Counted from the stretch's first letter, positions 1 through 10,463 are shown. The stretch is 64,000 nucleotides of DNA from Mesostigma viride (GCA_009746045.1 RPFO01000065.1:1040211-1104210), one strand, 5' to 3'. Notes: generated from the letters alone by a model not told the origin. Program-made: numbers and translations.

Positions 1-1776
1 ATCGCCTCACTACCGACAGCTGTACGCGTCCTCTCAAATACAGGCGCGCCGTGAGCCAATTACCGACCATGCAACGTGGCCGTCCCTGGCCGCCGCTGGA
101 GTGGCTGTATAGCGGGGGAAGCCCTAGCGTGGCCGCTAGAGTGCGCCTCCCCTGCCGCCTGCGAACGCATGCAGGTGCCCGCAAGGCCCTAGTGTGTCCA
201 CTAGAGTGCGCCCTGCCGTCTCTATCCAGCGCAGGAAACAGGCAAAGTCGATCAACACCGGAAACTTGGATAATATGGCCAAAATTAACTAGCAGGGCCC
301 CAGCGTGTCCACTGGAGTGCGCCCTGCCAACTCCTCCACGGAGCTGCAGTAGTTTAGGCACAACACCACTCCGGCCGACGTGCATAGACCGGAGCAGTCG
401 CCGGTCCCCGCATTCCTTGCTGCCAATGTGCCTGAACTCCACCGCAAGCGGGGGAAAACTCCTCAGCTCGCAGTCACACCCTCCGTGACACTTGCACAGC
501 AAGAGCACGGTTGATGTTTGCGCGGGCCCATAAGCATGTGATACTCGAGGCCGCCGGCGTGGACTGCATAGCGCCCGCAATGCCCGCACTTATATAATGC
601 AATGGGCAGGTCGGGGAGTGACACGCCTTGCAGGAACTGCCGTATCAGTAACGTTGCCCCTGCGAGACACCGTGCTGCTCATGGAGTAGGGCCGAAGCAA
701 CCCCGCAGTCCCAAACATGAAGAGCTCCTCGGGCTCGATCGCGCCCAGCCCACAGGTGCTCAAGCACATACAGCGATCGTGGACCGGGGTCAATGCCGCG
801 CACGACCGGCGATCACCGCCTGTCCACCCCGCTTGACTGTCTTGCCCAGGATTCCCATCCCCGCAACAGAAACACGCCCCTATGTATGCAGTCCCCACCG
901 CGCGTCGCAACATCCCCCACTCGAAGCTTGAAGGCCTCTCACCACCCCTGTACCAGTGCATGGCCATGGGGTATAGTACATTTTGAAGCCCACACAGCCC
1001 GCCCGCCATGCACATGGAACGCCCTGCTCTGAGTCCCTCATCCATGCAACCTCGTAGGCGCGCGGACACGAGCCACTTGCAAATCACGCTCGATCGGCCT
1101 CCACCAGTGGTGCAAGGATCGAACAACTCCCTACCGGGCTCAGCCCACAGGAGGGACGCGAACACTGCGCGATGGTAGCCATGCACAGGGTCGCGGGCAG
1201 TGACTAGGTGCTCAGACTCCAGCAGCTCGATCCTGCCTGCCTTTCAGTCTCGGGTCGCCGTTACTACAGTCCCCGTGACTCGCCCTCGACGGCCCGATCC
1301 CGCACGTCCCATGTACCTCAGTGCTCTGCCATGGCTCAGCGCGCGTCAGCGCCGGGTCCGCTCAGAGCGGACGTACCGGCCCAATGCAGTGATACCGGGT
1401 GTTACTCGGACACCGGCAGTCTGCGGGGCGACAGCGCCACATCATGTGGCATCGGCACCATGCACGCGCACTGTTGAGGCGGTGAGACAATGACCGGACA
1501 CCGCCACCTGCTTCTGATGCAACCACGACCGGCACCAGCGCAACCAGTGCAACCACGACCGGCTGGGTCATCCACCACTACTGCCGGCAGTACGTGCTGT
1601 CGCCATGCAACTGCACCGTGCCCGCATATGCTTATATATATTAAAAATATAATTACTTACAGCAGAGTGAAATCACTCAAACCAAAGCAAACGCCCAGCT
1701 ATATAAACCTATATACAGAGCCATGTCAAAGCTCTATACTACGATAAGACCAATGGAAACGCCTAACGGGAGGAAC
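1..1776. other. No supported gene; short direct repeats
   Basis: I see no supportable gene here. Three imperfect direct copies of a roughly 32-bp motif containing GAGTGCGCC lie at 121-156, 186-217 and 297-328. A 597-bp open frame on the minus strand (590-1186) begins at GTG, resembles nothing I know and has a Cys/Gly-rich composition expected of random GC-rich DNA. An AT-rich patch at 1630-1740 precedes the retroelement fragment that follows. Confidence 0.5.
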
Positions 1777-2577
1777 CTAATAGCCCTGCTGCACCGCAAA
1801 ATCAGCCCGCGTACGGCGGAGCATGATGTCAGCCATGGCCCGAGTCAGCGCCACCGACAAGCGCTGACGCCAATATGACGTCCAGGTCCGCGCCGACCAT
1901 GGGGCCCGCTGGCCCTCCAGGTCCAGCCGGTCCTCCCGGAGCCGGCAACACTCCTTGAAGAAGGCGGAGGTCAGGGGCCCCATGGCCCCAAACTCCTCCA
2001 GGACAAAGGGCACCACACGATGGTGCCCGACGTCGCCGTAGGCCAGGAGCTTGGCCCGCTCCGCCCGGTCCGCCGTGTAACCTGCCGTGAGGGAGGCCCC
2101 AGCCACGTGGCTAAGAGCCAAGGGCCGCGCCACCGAAACGTCAATAAGCAGATGCCGGCCACCCCCCTCAAAGTCCAGCACCACGATGTCAGGCCGGTGG
2201 TTGGGGGAATAGAAGGCAGCGCCATCCGCATCCTCGGACCGGATGTTCGCGTGGGGGAAAACCGACCGGATCATGGCGAGCACCACCGTCAGGAGGACAG
2301 TGTGCAAATACAAATACCAATTCTGATTCTGTTGGCCCCCCATGCAGGCAAGGTAGTGAGTCCCCGTGGGATCCAGCGGCTGCCCACAGCTACCACAAGG
2401 CCGCCCGGCCGGAACAAGAGGCTGCGGGGCAAATAGCTGGTGCCGGAGCGCCACCGAGTAGTGGCTGGGAGCCAAGGCGAATGGGGGGGCCATGGGAAGA
2501 GCACGAAGCCGCATATGCTTGCAGCCCCGGGGGCCCTTACTCCCGACGGTCGCGGCGGACGCGGGCGCGCCCCGCAT
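1777..2577 (-). pseudogene. Non-LTR retrotransposon C-terminal tail with restriction-like endonuclease
   Basis: This 266-residue ATG-initiated frame looks like the far C-terminal part of a non-LTR retrotransposon polyprotein. Seen: a zinc-binding CGSCGQPLD...H...C cluster around residues 60-80, then RPDIVVLDF and, 15 residues after the RPD aspartate, LIDVSVARP. Known: a CCHC knuckle followed by (R/K)PD-x(12-15)-D is the signature of the restriction-like endonuclease of R2, NeSL and CRE type elements, which nicks the target to prime reverse transcription. The following stretch with GYTADRAERAKLLAYGD and a PFVLEEFGAMG motif is typical of such tails in protist elements. No reverse transcriptase lies upstream (2578-3600), so this is a 5'-truncated fragment, although its frame is intact. 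It differs from the RTE-like copies at 9 kb and 44-54 kb, which carry no such domain. Confidence 0.65.
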
Positions 2578-3621
2578 GCACGGTTACTCGAGCCCAGGAG
2601 TGCCCTGACCCAGCTAGGCGTCGACTCAATGCCGGGGTAGCCAATTGGTTGGCTACCGACAATTCAACAAGGTGCTGTACATCTGTTTGCCGGCCGACCA
2701 CGATTCAGTACAGGCTCCGCCCTGCCTGATCGCCCAGTCGCATCGGGGTTGCAACAGCCTCCACGCACCGTGCCGTCTCCATGCACCGTGTCGCAATGGT
2801 GAAATTAATCACGTACGGGTGCACGAGAAGCGAGGCGCGTCCCTCATGCGCCAGGAAGTCAGGGAGCCGTGACTCATAGCCGCCAGCCGGAAGACTCCCT
2901 ATAATAATACTTGGCCGCGTGCCATGGGACTAGCTCCGCGTCCGTTGGTCACGCGGGACGCGACGTGCAGTCAGGCCGTAGTCTGGGGTCACTGGCACTC
3001 GCTGCCGAATCCGGCATCCCACGCGGAGATGCCTCGGTACGGACGCCTTAGTAGTAGAATCATCAAGCATCCGGTGAGCCCATGTCCAAAAAGGCCAGGA
3101 CCATGTGCACATGCGGTGCTGAGTGCCTGACGTGGTCCTCTTCGGGACGACCCGTTCAAGCCCACCGCCAACTGCAGATTATCCCATAGAGAATATATCA
3201 TGGAGAAAATATATTATATAGAAAATAGAGAATATCGAAAATATCCGCACGCTGGCGCATCGATCCCTGGCATGGCAGTAGAAGGGTCGTCGGATCCACG
3301 CGCGGCTGCGCATCGATCCCTGGCATGGCAGTAGAAGGGTCGTCGGATCCACGCGCGGCTGCGCGGTGGATTCCTACATAGATGGCCGGCTCGATCCAAC
3401 GCCGAACCGTGCCGATCATACAGGAGCTAGATATAGTTAAGAAGAGTATGGTATCATAAGGAAGTGTAGTGGACCAGTACAAGTACTTAGTATATAAAAG
3501 GTAGGTATAGTAAAGAAGTATATGGTATTATTAGTAGCCATCTGGTTTCATACGCTCTGCGACCCCTCCCCTTCCCCCGGGGACGACGCGTCCACGCGAT
3601 CGTCCAATTACTGCCAAGGAG
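2578..3621. other. No gene; AT-rich patch and 53-bp tandem repeat
   Basis: No coding signal. An AT-rich stretch occupies about 3180-3245. It is followed by two near-perfect tandem copies of a 53-bp unit, 3255-3307 and 3308-3360, starting GCGCATCGATCC. The region lies 3' of the truncated LTR element on the minus strand, where its reverse transcriptase and integrase would be expected; neither is recognisable. Confidence 0.55.
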
Positions 3622-4020
3622 TCAAGGATGCTGGACCGCCGGGCGCTCGTGTGTAATGCGATATGCCCTATACTCGCCGTCAGGGCACCAAAAGGAACCA
3701 TCGGGAAAACAAACTACTCGCCGGCGCACGCGAATGTCCACATCCAGCGCGTCCAAAGTCGAGCCCAATGATGATGTCCGCTGCGCCCAGCGGTGCGATG
3801 GTCGCAGCCAGGTCGAACGGGGTGCCTTGCAGCACACCTGTGATATCTGCCAGACCGGCGATTGGTGTTGGCGACCATCCGAGTGGGTCAGATGCACGGC
3901 CGTCCGGTGTGGGGGCTGGGCGTCAGGCCCAGCCGGCGCACCAGTGCCGCGTTGATGAAGGACGTGGAAGCGCCTGTGACGACCAAAAACTTGACATCCA
4001 TGACGGTTGGTTGGCCGTGT
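3622..4020 (-). pseudogene. Retropepsin-like aspartic protease, disrupted
   Basis: Starting near 4001 on the minus strand a frame reads VKFLVVTGASTSFINAALV, matching the active-site segment of retropepsins, where LVDTGAS is expected. The catalytic aspartate codon has become valine (GTC instead of GAC). The frame closes at TGA near 3888. In another frame downstream the second hallmark, AADIIIGLDF, is readable, and in a third frame LDVDIRVRRRVVCFPDG follows. The domain is therefore broken by at least two frameshifts as well as the active-site change. It lies directly downstream of gag in the same direction, as expected for a Gag-Pro polyprotein. Confidence 0.6.
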
Positions 4021-4472
4021 CTGAATATATTATTACAATCTCATATATAAAATATCCCATTACCGCCAACGGTACCCTATATAAAACCACTAGTGCTAGA
4101 CGCCTAATAGTAATTTCCCATTACCGCCAACGGCGTCTATGCATGGGGTCAGTGTATGATTCCAAACACCCCCCTTACTGCTGATAGCATGATAACAGGG
4201 TGACCTGCTACTGGGCAGGACCAATGCACCCTTCGTACTACTGACATCATGATAACAGGGTGACCTGCTACTGTGCAGGACCAATGCACCCTTGGTATTT
4301 GGTACAGATGTGGGGCAAAACAGACACCCCCCCCTTTGCCCTACACAGGTGGGCATTCTCAGAATGGCTAAGGTGGCCAGCCACTAGGACTGGAAAAGCG
4401 CACCGGAGTGAACATATTATAAAAATATAATTATTACTTAAATATACTTATATAATATATATTATAGTATAC
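4021..4472 (-). other. AT-rich intron-like insertion between gag and protease
   Basis: On the minus strand gag ends at ...GCTGGGAA and is followed by GTATAC (donor-like, GT at 4472-4471). After 452 bp, ATATATTCAG (acceptor-like, AG at 4022-4021) precedes the protease. Removing the stretch keeps the gag reading frame open into the protease. The segment is strongly AT-rich at both ends, unlike its flanks. It contains a 60-bp direct repeat (copies at about 4180-4239 and 4240-4300) and a duplicated CCCATTACCGCCAACGG motif (near 4057 and 4119). It could be a spliced intron, a small insertion, or chance. Confidence 0.4.
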
Positions 4473-6216
4473 TTCCCAGCGGCAAACTCGTAACCGGCCA
4501 CTGCTGGTGACTCAAAGGTCGCACGCTGTCCGGAGGCTAGTCGATGAGCCTCGATCTCATTGACCGCGCGCAGCACGCCCTTGGTAGAACTCATCGCTGG
4601 CGGCCGCGGCTGCTGGTGCTGAGTCGTGAACTGCCGGGCCTGCTGGCGCCCGCTCGTCCGCGTTGCGGGGCTTGTCCCTTGGGCCGGAGGAGTCCGGGCG
4701 ACTGCCGAACGCCGGGCCTGAAAACCTGGGCTCGGTCTCCCCCGTGCCACGTCCAGCATGCCTGCTACGGAGTTTGGGGCAGTCGCGCCTGAGGTGACCC
4801 ACCTCAAAGCACATGAAGCAACGGGCTTTACTCGCGTCGATGGCGTTGAGGCCATGGTCAGCGTTCCCGTCCTCCAGGTCATCGGGGAGTCCTCGTTCCC
4901 CTCGCCGTCGTGCGGGGGACCTGATCGGAAGAAACGACGCACCAATGGTGCGCGCCCGCGAGCCACGACGTCGGCCACCTGCAGAAGATACCTCTGGATA
5001 TTCAAGATGTCCCACTCCTCCCAAGGGACCTCAGCATAGTGCTTCAGTACCTCATCCTGCAGCTCGGGACTGAGTGCCTCAATGAACCGGATCTTGTACT
5101 CATACCAGGTCATGTCTGTCAGGTAGGCGGCGCTGGACTCAAACTTGGAGAGAAACTCGCGGTACGGGGTGGTTCCCTGGCGCAGCTTGCCGAATGCGAG
5201 TCGCTCGTGGATAACAGCATCTGGGGGCACCAGCTTGCGGCGCACCCGATCCATCAGCTCCTCTACGGTTTGCGGGTACGACTGGGATGCGATGCTCTCA
5301 CAATTCAGGATGCTCACCACCGAGGGGTCCATGCAGGTGTTAACCACGTGCGGGATCAGATCACAAGTGGCCAGCTGCCAGCTGTGGTGATTGCGCCAGA
5401 TGGTATACTGCTGTTGCCACATGCGTCCCCATTCGTCTACCTCGCGCGGTTTCATGTCTGCGTGCAGCTTGGGTACATTCTTGAAATTGGGCATCGGTGG
5501 GGCCTTTACCGCGTTGGTGATGGGCCCACCGACGTCTACGTAGGAGATGGAGCCGAAGGCGGGGGGCTGCGACCGGGGGAGAGATCCGGACCTGGACGGC
5601 GTACCATGAGTCCGCCGCACCTGTACTGATGAGGGATGTTCGTACCCCGGGTCATCCAAGGCCACCCTGCTGAAATTAAGGTTGCCGACAGGCGCAGGCG
5701 ATGGGACCACGCTGCTGTCAAACACCCGTGGACGCTGCGGTTGAGGTACCGGACGCTGGACGGGCGAATGAGTCTCCTCGCCTCGGGCAGTGACACTGCT
5801 TCTGTCATCCCCTGGCCTGGCCCGTGGTCTATGAGTACCAACAGGTGGGCCCTGCGTAACTGGTTCCTCGTCAACCTCGCCAGTCCCCTCCAGATCGTCG
5901 AACTCGCCATCTGCCCCTGGAATCTCCCCATCCTCATCCGAATTCCATAGCGCCGTGGGTAACAGGGAGGTGCTGCCGAAGGACACTCTGCGTCTGCCCC
6001 GGTGGGTGGGGCCCGGCGGAGGTCCCTGGGGACGCCCCCGCCCCGCCCAAGGATGCGATGGCCGCCCTGTAGCTGGCTGCTGATAACGGTAGGGCAGGGT
6101 ATCTTCATTCTCGTCTCCCTGCTGCTCAGGCTCATGGGGTAGCCACTGTAGTCTCGTCTGAGGTTGTTGTTGCCGCGGTCGGGGCTGCTGTTGTTGCCGT
6201 TGCTGCTGCGGTGACG

Positions 6217-6251
<35 letters not shown>

Positions 6252-6305
6252 TGCTGTCGCTGCTGTTGCTGCTGCTGTTGCTGCTGCTGTTGCTGCTGTC
6301 GCTGC

Positions 6306-6342
<37 letters not shown>

Positions 6343-6604
6343 ACTGGAAACCCTGCTGGAGCATCTCCTGGCTGCGCCCGTCCCCCCCTTGTTCCAACCT
6401 GGAGTCTGGACTGTCATCATCTGATGAATCTCTGCGGCCCTGGTCTCTGGATCGTGGGGAGCCTTCCGCAGGTCTCTCCATGACCTCACCTGTACCTGTC
6501 CCTACTTGGACGTGCGGTGGTACCTCTACCACCTCTATACCTTGCTCGTGGTTGTCTGCCTGTTCTATCTCTCTGTTGACAGGTTCTCTCCGTTTCCGTG
6601 GCAT
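4448..6604 (-). pseudogene. Retrotransposon Gag with polyglutamine tract and zinc knuckle
   Basis: From ATG at 6604 one frame runs to 4448 (719 codons) with a single in-frame TAG at 6343-6341. That TAG is the first triplet of a CAG/CAA tract (residues 88 to about 140). Past an acidic, Ser/Pro-rich region, residues about 370-550 look like a retrotransposon capsid domain (REVDEWGRMWQQQYT, AYLTDMTWYEYKIRFIEAL). After that the coding frame slips by -1 at a run of four C (4884-4887 on the plus strand). In the new frame a CCHC zinc knuckle, CFMCFEVGHLRRDC (4820-4779), follows an acidic linker. Known: Gag packages the element RNA and the knuckle binds nucleic acid. A lost C in the run, or programmed frameshifting, could explain the slip. 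The next ATG-like start after the TAG is only a GTG at 5986. Confidence 0.65.
6185..6343 (-). repeat. CAG/CAA trinucleotide tract inside gag
   Basis: About 50 triplets of CAG with interspersed CAA and occasional CGA/CGG/CCG (Gln with a few Arg/Pro) on the minus strand. On the plus strand the same DNA appears as (CTG)n. The tract is in frame with gag on both sides except for the TAG that opens it, a one-base change from CAG. Confidence 0.85.
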
Positions 6605-7679
6605 GGTGCTCGTACCGATACCTTACACTGCAGGCAACACCTCCCCAGAAAGAAAGAGAGAGAGGGAGAGAGGGCAACCACGTGCTATAGATCTTATATA
6701 TGTAGGACCTAGTACTATTCCCTAGTAATAATCTCCTCTACTGTCTGCTAGGGCCAATGGTCAACTGAGAGAAGGTAACTGTAACTGCTGTCCCCTCCCC
6801 CTGACTGCTGATCGTGGGTGGCTTGGAGCATTCACGAGTGGTGTGCATCCCCTCAGGCAAGGGCATGTGTTCCCTAACAAACCTATCTGCATCTGTAATG
6901 TTATCAAACCCCTTCCACCTGGCAATAGAGCCCTTATCCTTAATGTATTCCTCCCATGCCCTGTAGGGACGTAATGCATATAGGCTAGCAGAAGCTTGCA
7001 AGAAGGAAAAGGGGAATCCCAGGAATACCTCTAAGTGCAGTGCAGTTACCACATAACGCAACGAGGAAGAAGACGGAATCTAACACAGCACACGCCCCAG
7101 CCTTCCGCGGCAAAGGGCTATACAATAAGCACACGGAGGTAGACACCGTCAACACAGTCGGCAACAGCCAGACGGTATCCACCCCCACGACAGGTCAAAC
7201 AACGAATGGTCGTCATCCGCGACTTCCATTGGCACCAACGACATTCACAACGAACCTATAGAAGCACAACGTATAACAAGAACCCCCTACGCGTGCGGTC
7301 CCGGAGAGAAAGCAAGCGTCTAGAAGGATAAATCTAAACTAGGGGACGTACCATCTTCGATGACGTTCATCCCTCCTGAGCTGGCCGCCACCCGGTGTCG
7401 TTGAAGGCAAGCCCTGGCCGCCACTTGGTGTCGTTGAAAACAGGAGAGCTGAACGCTTTCGTTGACAGCACCTCACCACAGGACTATTGCTAGCCCCGCC
7501 GAGTATCCCGGACTGGCCGCTTGCTGCCTAGGTCGTCGTTGAATCCCTTTACGGGCTGGCCGCCGACCTGTCAGCAATCGTTGAATTCCGGAACCTCTAT
7601 CTACGCCAAGCACCGCCCTGGTTTCCTAATTGGCTTCCCTAACCCTCTCCGCGAGAGTTAGCTGACCTCTCCAGCACAT
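6605..7679 (-). other. Leader of the LTR element, no firm gene
   Basis: This stretch separates the primer-binding-like site from the gag ATG. A minus-strand open frame of 107 codons (7061-6738) contains a protein-like stretch around RAWEEYIKDKGSIARWKGFDNI, but it starts at TTG and I do not recognise it. At 7375-7590 a degenerate motif of about 30 bp, CTGGCCGCC...TCGTTGAA, recurs about four times (near 7381, 7413, 7511 and 7556). No other coding signal. Confidence 0.4.
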
Positions 7680-7694
7680 TTCCTCCGATAACCA
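7680..7694 (-). promoter_or_regulatory. Putative primer binding site
   Basis: One base inside the LTR boundary the minus strand reads TGGTTATCGGAGGAA. Known: plus-strand-primed LTR elements start with TGG, complementary to the CCA end of a tRNA, and the common initiator-Met site is TGGTATCAGAGC. The resemblance is partial, so the tRNA species is not assigned. Its position supports 7696-8363 being the 5' LTR of a minus-strand element. Confidence 0.45.
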
Positions 7695-7695
7695 G

Positions 7696-8363
7696 TGTTA
7701 CGTCCCAGCCCAGACACTCCTAGCCTGAGCTACGTAGCGAAAGATCTACCATGCCGGAATTAGGAAGATTCAAGGTGGCCTAATGCAGATTGCGCTTCAC
7801 GACTGGGGTCGTGAGATATCTGGCACCGCGACTTGATGCCAAGCTAATTAATACACACTTATAATGGCTAGCAATACCAATTACAAATGGATAGTTGCCC
7901 CAGGTTTAATGTGTAGGCGTATTCGCACTTATCATTCATCAAACCAAGAGGACGAGACTCTCGTCCTCGGACCAATTTCACCTAGGTCTGCCACTACGCT
8001 GGCAAGGGGCGCCGACATGGCGCCGACCTTCCAAAGCATGCAGTCCACACAAGATCCTCGGGTCGACATCGACCCTCGCCTACAGAATCCACGCATGAGT
8101 ACAATATCTCAACTAGCTATAAAGTACGCAGCGCGGCGCGACTGCACCGGCCCCTAGAAGATACACGCATACAACAACCTAGGCCCAAAATAACTGGTCC
8201 GAATCACCCAAACTGTCATAGTTCCATACAAAAGTCCTGACCCAGGGACAATTCCCAAATTAAGTCCCGAAATGAGTCCCAAAGTCCTACGGACCATGAC
8301 AACAAGTCAAACTACATAATTTATTCCATTGTTACGTCCGTCCAAAAGGGCCGGGACGTAACA
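7696..8363 (-). repeat. Long terminal repeat (668 bp)
   Basis: The segment starts TGTTACGTCCCAGCCC (7696-7711) and ends GGGCCGGGACGTAACA (8348-8363). These are inverted copies of each other with one mismatch and have the canonical TG...CA ends of an LTR. Inside the outer end, 8330-8363 forms a second hairpin (TGTTACGTCC against GGACGTAACA). On the minus strand a TATAAG lies near 7863. No second copy is visible in the window and I find no matching target duplication, so it is either the single surviving 5' LTR of the gag element or an adjacent solo LTR. Confidence 0.6.
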
Positions 8364-8728
8364 CCATAACCTACATGAAATCGTATGAAATTGCTATCGA
8401 TCTGACGAAGCAAACGAAAGAACTAACTAGCTAGCGAGCTTACTGCATGTAAACTGCGCTAAAAAAGGGCCAAAGGCCCACGTTAGCGCACTTGCCGGAG
8501 TCCAACTATTTGATGCATAAAGTGGCATGCAAGCCGGCCAAATGCAATAAAATCCATAATCCATAGCCCAGGCGCCCAAGGAAGGCGCGCCTTCCATGAG
8601 TACGTCGAGGCGACATGCGCAGGCCTGTGAATAGGTTCTTACCGTGAATGCCGGAAATGTAACAAGAACCGAGAAGCTTCGATCGGCACAAATTCGATAA
8701 CACCATGAAGCTAGCTTCATAATCGCTC
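8364..8728. other. No gene seen
   Basis: Intergenic DNA between the LTR and a small retroposon. A minus-strand open frame of 97 codons at 8427-8720 has no recognisable feature and I do not call it. Confidence 0.5.
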
Positions 8729-8739
8729 TTTAGAGCCTA

Positions 8740-8986
8740 TGTAAGTAAGTAAGTAAGTACTTGCGTGTCATTCGCAAAGGCATGCCACGGAGCCTACTAT
8801 GCTAATGTCATTAGAAAAAATGATTACACAAAAGTTTAAACAAATATCGTCTGCATCATTCCCCAACTATTTTAAGCACTAGATCAGTGGGGATGTAATC
8901 CTCATCCGAGCTGTCCTCTACTGTAATGGCAGACGAGGCGGTAGTGTAGCGGCTATCCTCAGGGCCAATAACCTCCACCTGCGGAC
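8740..8986 (-). mobile_element. 5'-truncated LINE tail with 11-bp target duplication
   Basis: A 247-bp insert is bounded by direct copies of TTTAGAGCCTA (8729-8739 and 8987-8997). On the minus strand it ends in a hairpin (8789-8764; outer stem CGTG...CACG) and a tetranucleotide tail, (TTAC)n, at 8760-8741. Its body matches, in opposite orientation, the 3' region of the plus-strand LINE copy at 49.6-53.9 kb, both the stretch near 51,520-51,600 and the one near 53,730-53,870. It is therefore a 3' fragment of the same family. Confidence 0.7.
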
Positions 8987-9064
8987 TTTAGAGCCTACAT
9001 GGCCTCACAACCGCTGCATGCCGTAAACCTGCATTCATTATCCGCAAGAGTAACGCCATCCTGG

Positions 9065-9943
9065 CTCACCCACCCACCGCCAGCCCTCCTTCTTGACGGC
9101 TCTCGCGCGCCTGTATCGGGACCGCGTCAAACCATGTTGGGCAGCCTGCTTCCCAGCTGCGAGGCTGATGTGGACCACCGCATCTCCCTCGCCTGGCACG
9201 CTTTACGCCAATACCAGGCCCTGTGGCGCATGCAAGCCCCTGGGCAAGATCGAGAAACAGGACCTGTTTAAGGTCCTCGTCCTTCCTGGTCTTACGTATG
9301 GGGCCGAGACGTGGACCCTCACCGCTGACCTGGCCCGCAAGCTGGACGGCGCGGTCACCAACATGCTGCGATCCATTTTCAGAGTATAATACGCTGCTCA
9401 TGTCCAAAATGAGGACCTGTACCTTGGCATGCCATATATCACCAGCACCATTAAGCAGTGGCGCCTGCAGTTAGTAGGGCACCTAGCTCGCACCAACCAG
9501 GTACCTAGACACCTCACTGACGTGGCCCCCCCGCGGGACTGCGCCCAGCTCAGCCTGGCTGGCACCTCCTGACGTGGGCCGGGCCCCGTGATGCTAGACG
9601 CCGCAAGGCCCGCACCTTCAAAGAACAGCTAGTAGAGGAATAGGGGGGCCTAGGCCTCTGGAGCCGTGATTTGGAAGAAGATGATGGACAAGGCCAAGTG
9701 GGCCCATGTCATAGAGGACAACGAGCCCCCCCCCGTGGGGAAGCGCCCGCGTGTGCAAACATACGGGAAGCACGCCAGACAAGTCCCCTAGGGTAGAGTA
9801 GATGTTGATTGATGTTTGTAGATAGCTGTTGTAGATAGAGTGTAGATAGATTAGACCGGTAGGACTGTTTGCACCCATCCATCCATCCATCGGGGTTAAT
9901 GCTCCGAGACTCCCCAACGGGAGCACGAGTCTAATTAATTAAT
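9065..9943 (+). mobile_element. 5'-truncated RTE-like LINE copy with 14-bp target duplication
   Basis: The 879-bp insert is flanked by TAACGCCATCCTGG at 9051-9064 and 9944-9957. It carries the C-terminal part of a LINE reverse transcriptase in shifting frames: LLGSLLPSCEADVDHRISLAW-type sequence near 9140-9200, LTYGAETWTLTADL near 9291-9335, and ARTFKEQLVEE near 9610. The YGAETWTLT motif is characteristic of RTE-like elements. The 3' end has the hairpin 9905-9927 (CTCCC-CAAC-GGGAG core) followed by (AATT)n. It is closely related to the minus-strand copy at 51,665-53,716. Confidence 0.8.
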
Positions 9944-9957
9944 TAACGCCATCCTGG

Positions 9958-10463
9958 ACCTCCGTGCCCGTAGCCGTTCGAGAAATTAGCGATATTGCAA
10001 ACCAGGTTGCAAACCGTAAACTTCCCGCCGTGAAATGAATTCATCTACTAATCTTCTGTAAAATTCATGCATATTTTCTATAGCTTTAATTTCCCATGCC
10101 ATTTCGATTAATATATTGCCGAAACGCACGCCGCCATGGCGACCTCCGCTAGGGTTGCGCGCTCCGGGCACACATTATACACGGTACGGATGGTACCACG
10201 ATTTTTTTGGCGCGGAAATTATTTGCGCCGCGCCACGTCCCCTTAATCCAGTATAGCTAAATCAACATTCCATCCAGGGCCAGTTGTTTCAAATGTTTAG
10301 CACGTCAAACATCTTCTAAGAATTTATAACCCATGACAACCAGTAGGTGCCGCATCCTTCAGCGTACATGTTTGTACATGATGGTTTTGAGGAAATACGA
10401 ATAAAATACATAATAGGACGGGATATGGATGCATTTTCACTGGGATATTTACACTAGCTGAGC
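9958..10463. other. No gene seen
   Basis: AT-richer intergenic sequence downstream of the giant Ig-like gene. A 61-codon minus-strand frame at 9986-10171 is protein-like in composition but too short to support a call. Confidence 0.45.

Larger units (their letters stand above)
3622..8363 (-). mobile_element. LTR retrotransposon remnant: LTR, gag, broken protease
   Basis: Read on the minus strand, this segment has the order of an LTR retrotransposon: a long terminal repeat (8363 to 7696), a primer-binding-like TGG sequence just inside it, a leader of about 1.1 kb, gag (6604 to 4448) and an aspartic protease (about 4020 to 3622). Reverse transcriptase, RNase H, integrase and the second LTR are absent, so the copy is truncated. 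Several lesions (a TAG in the glutamine tract, a -1 shift before the zinc knuckle, shifts in the protease, loss of the catalytic Asp) indicate an inactive copy. The gag and protease style suggests Ty3-like, but without reverse transcriptase the clade cannot be fixed. Confidence 0.65.

Noticed and set aside
590-1186. 198-codon minus-strand frame
   Set aside because: GTG start, no known motif, and the overlapping plus-strand frames are equally open in GC-rich DNA.
6341-6343. Possible genetic code with TAG read as glutamine
   Set aside because: The 23-kb Ig-like gene uses only CAG/CAA for its many glutamines and contains no in-frame TAG/TAA, and other genes end normally, so the standard code holds.
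6211-6483. Plus-strand poly-Ala and poly-Leu frames
   Set aside because: Translations of the (CTG)n strand of the gag glutamine tract.
7864-8157. 97-codon plus-strand ATG frame
   Set aside because: Lies wholly within the LTR, shows no recognisable motif, and is of a length expected by chance.
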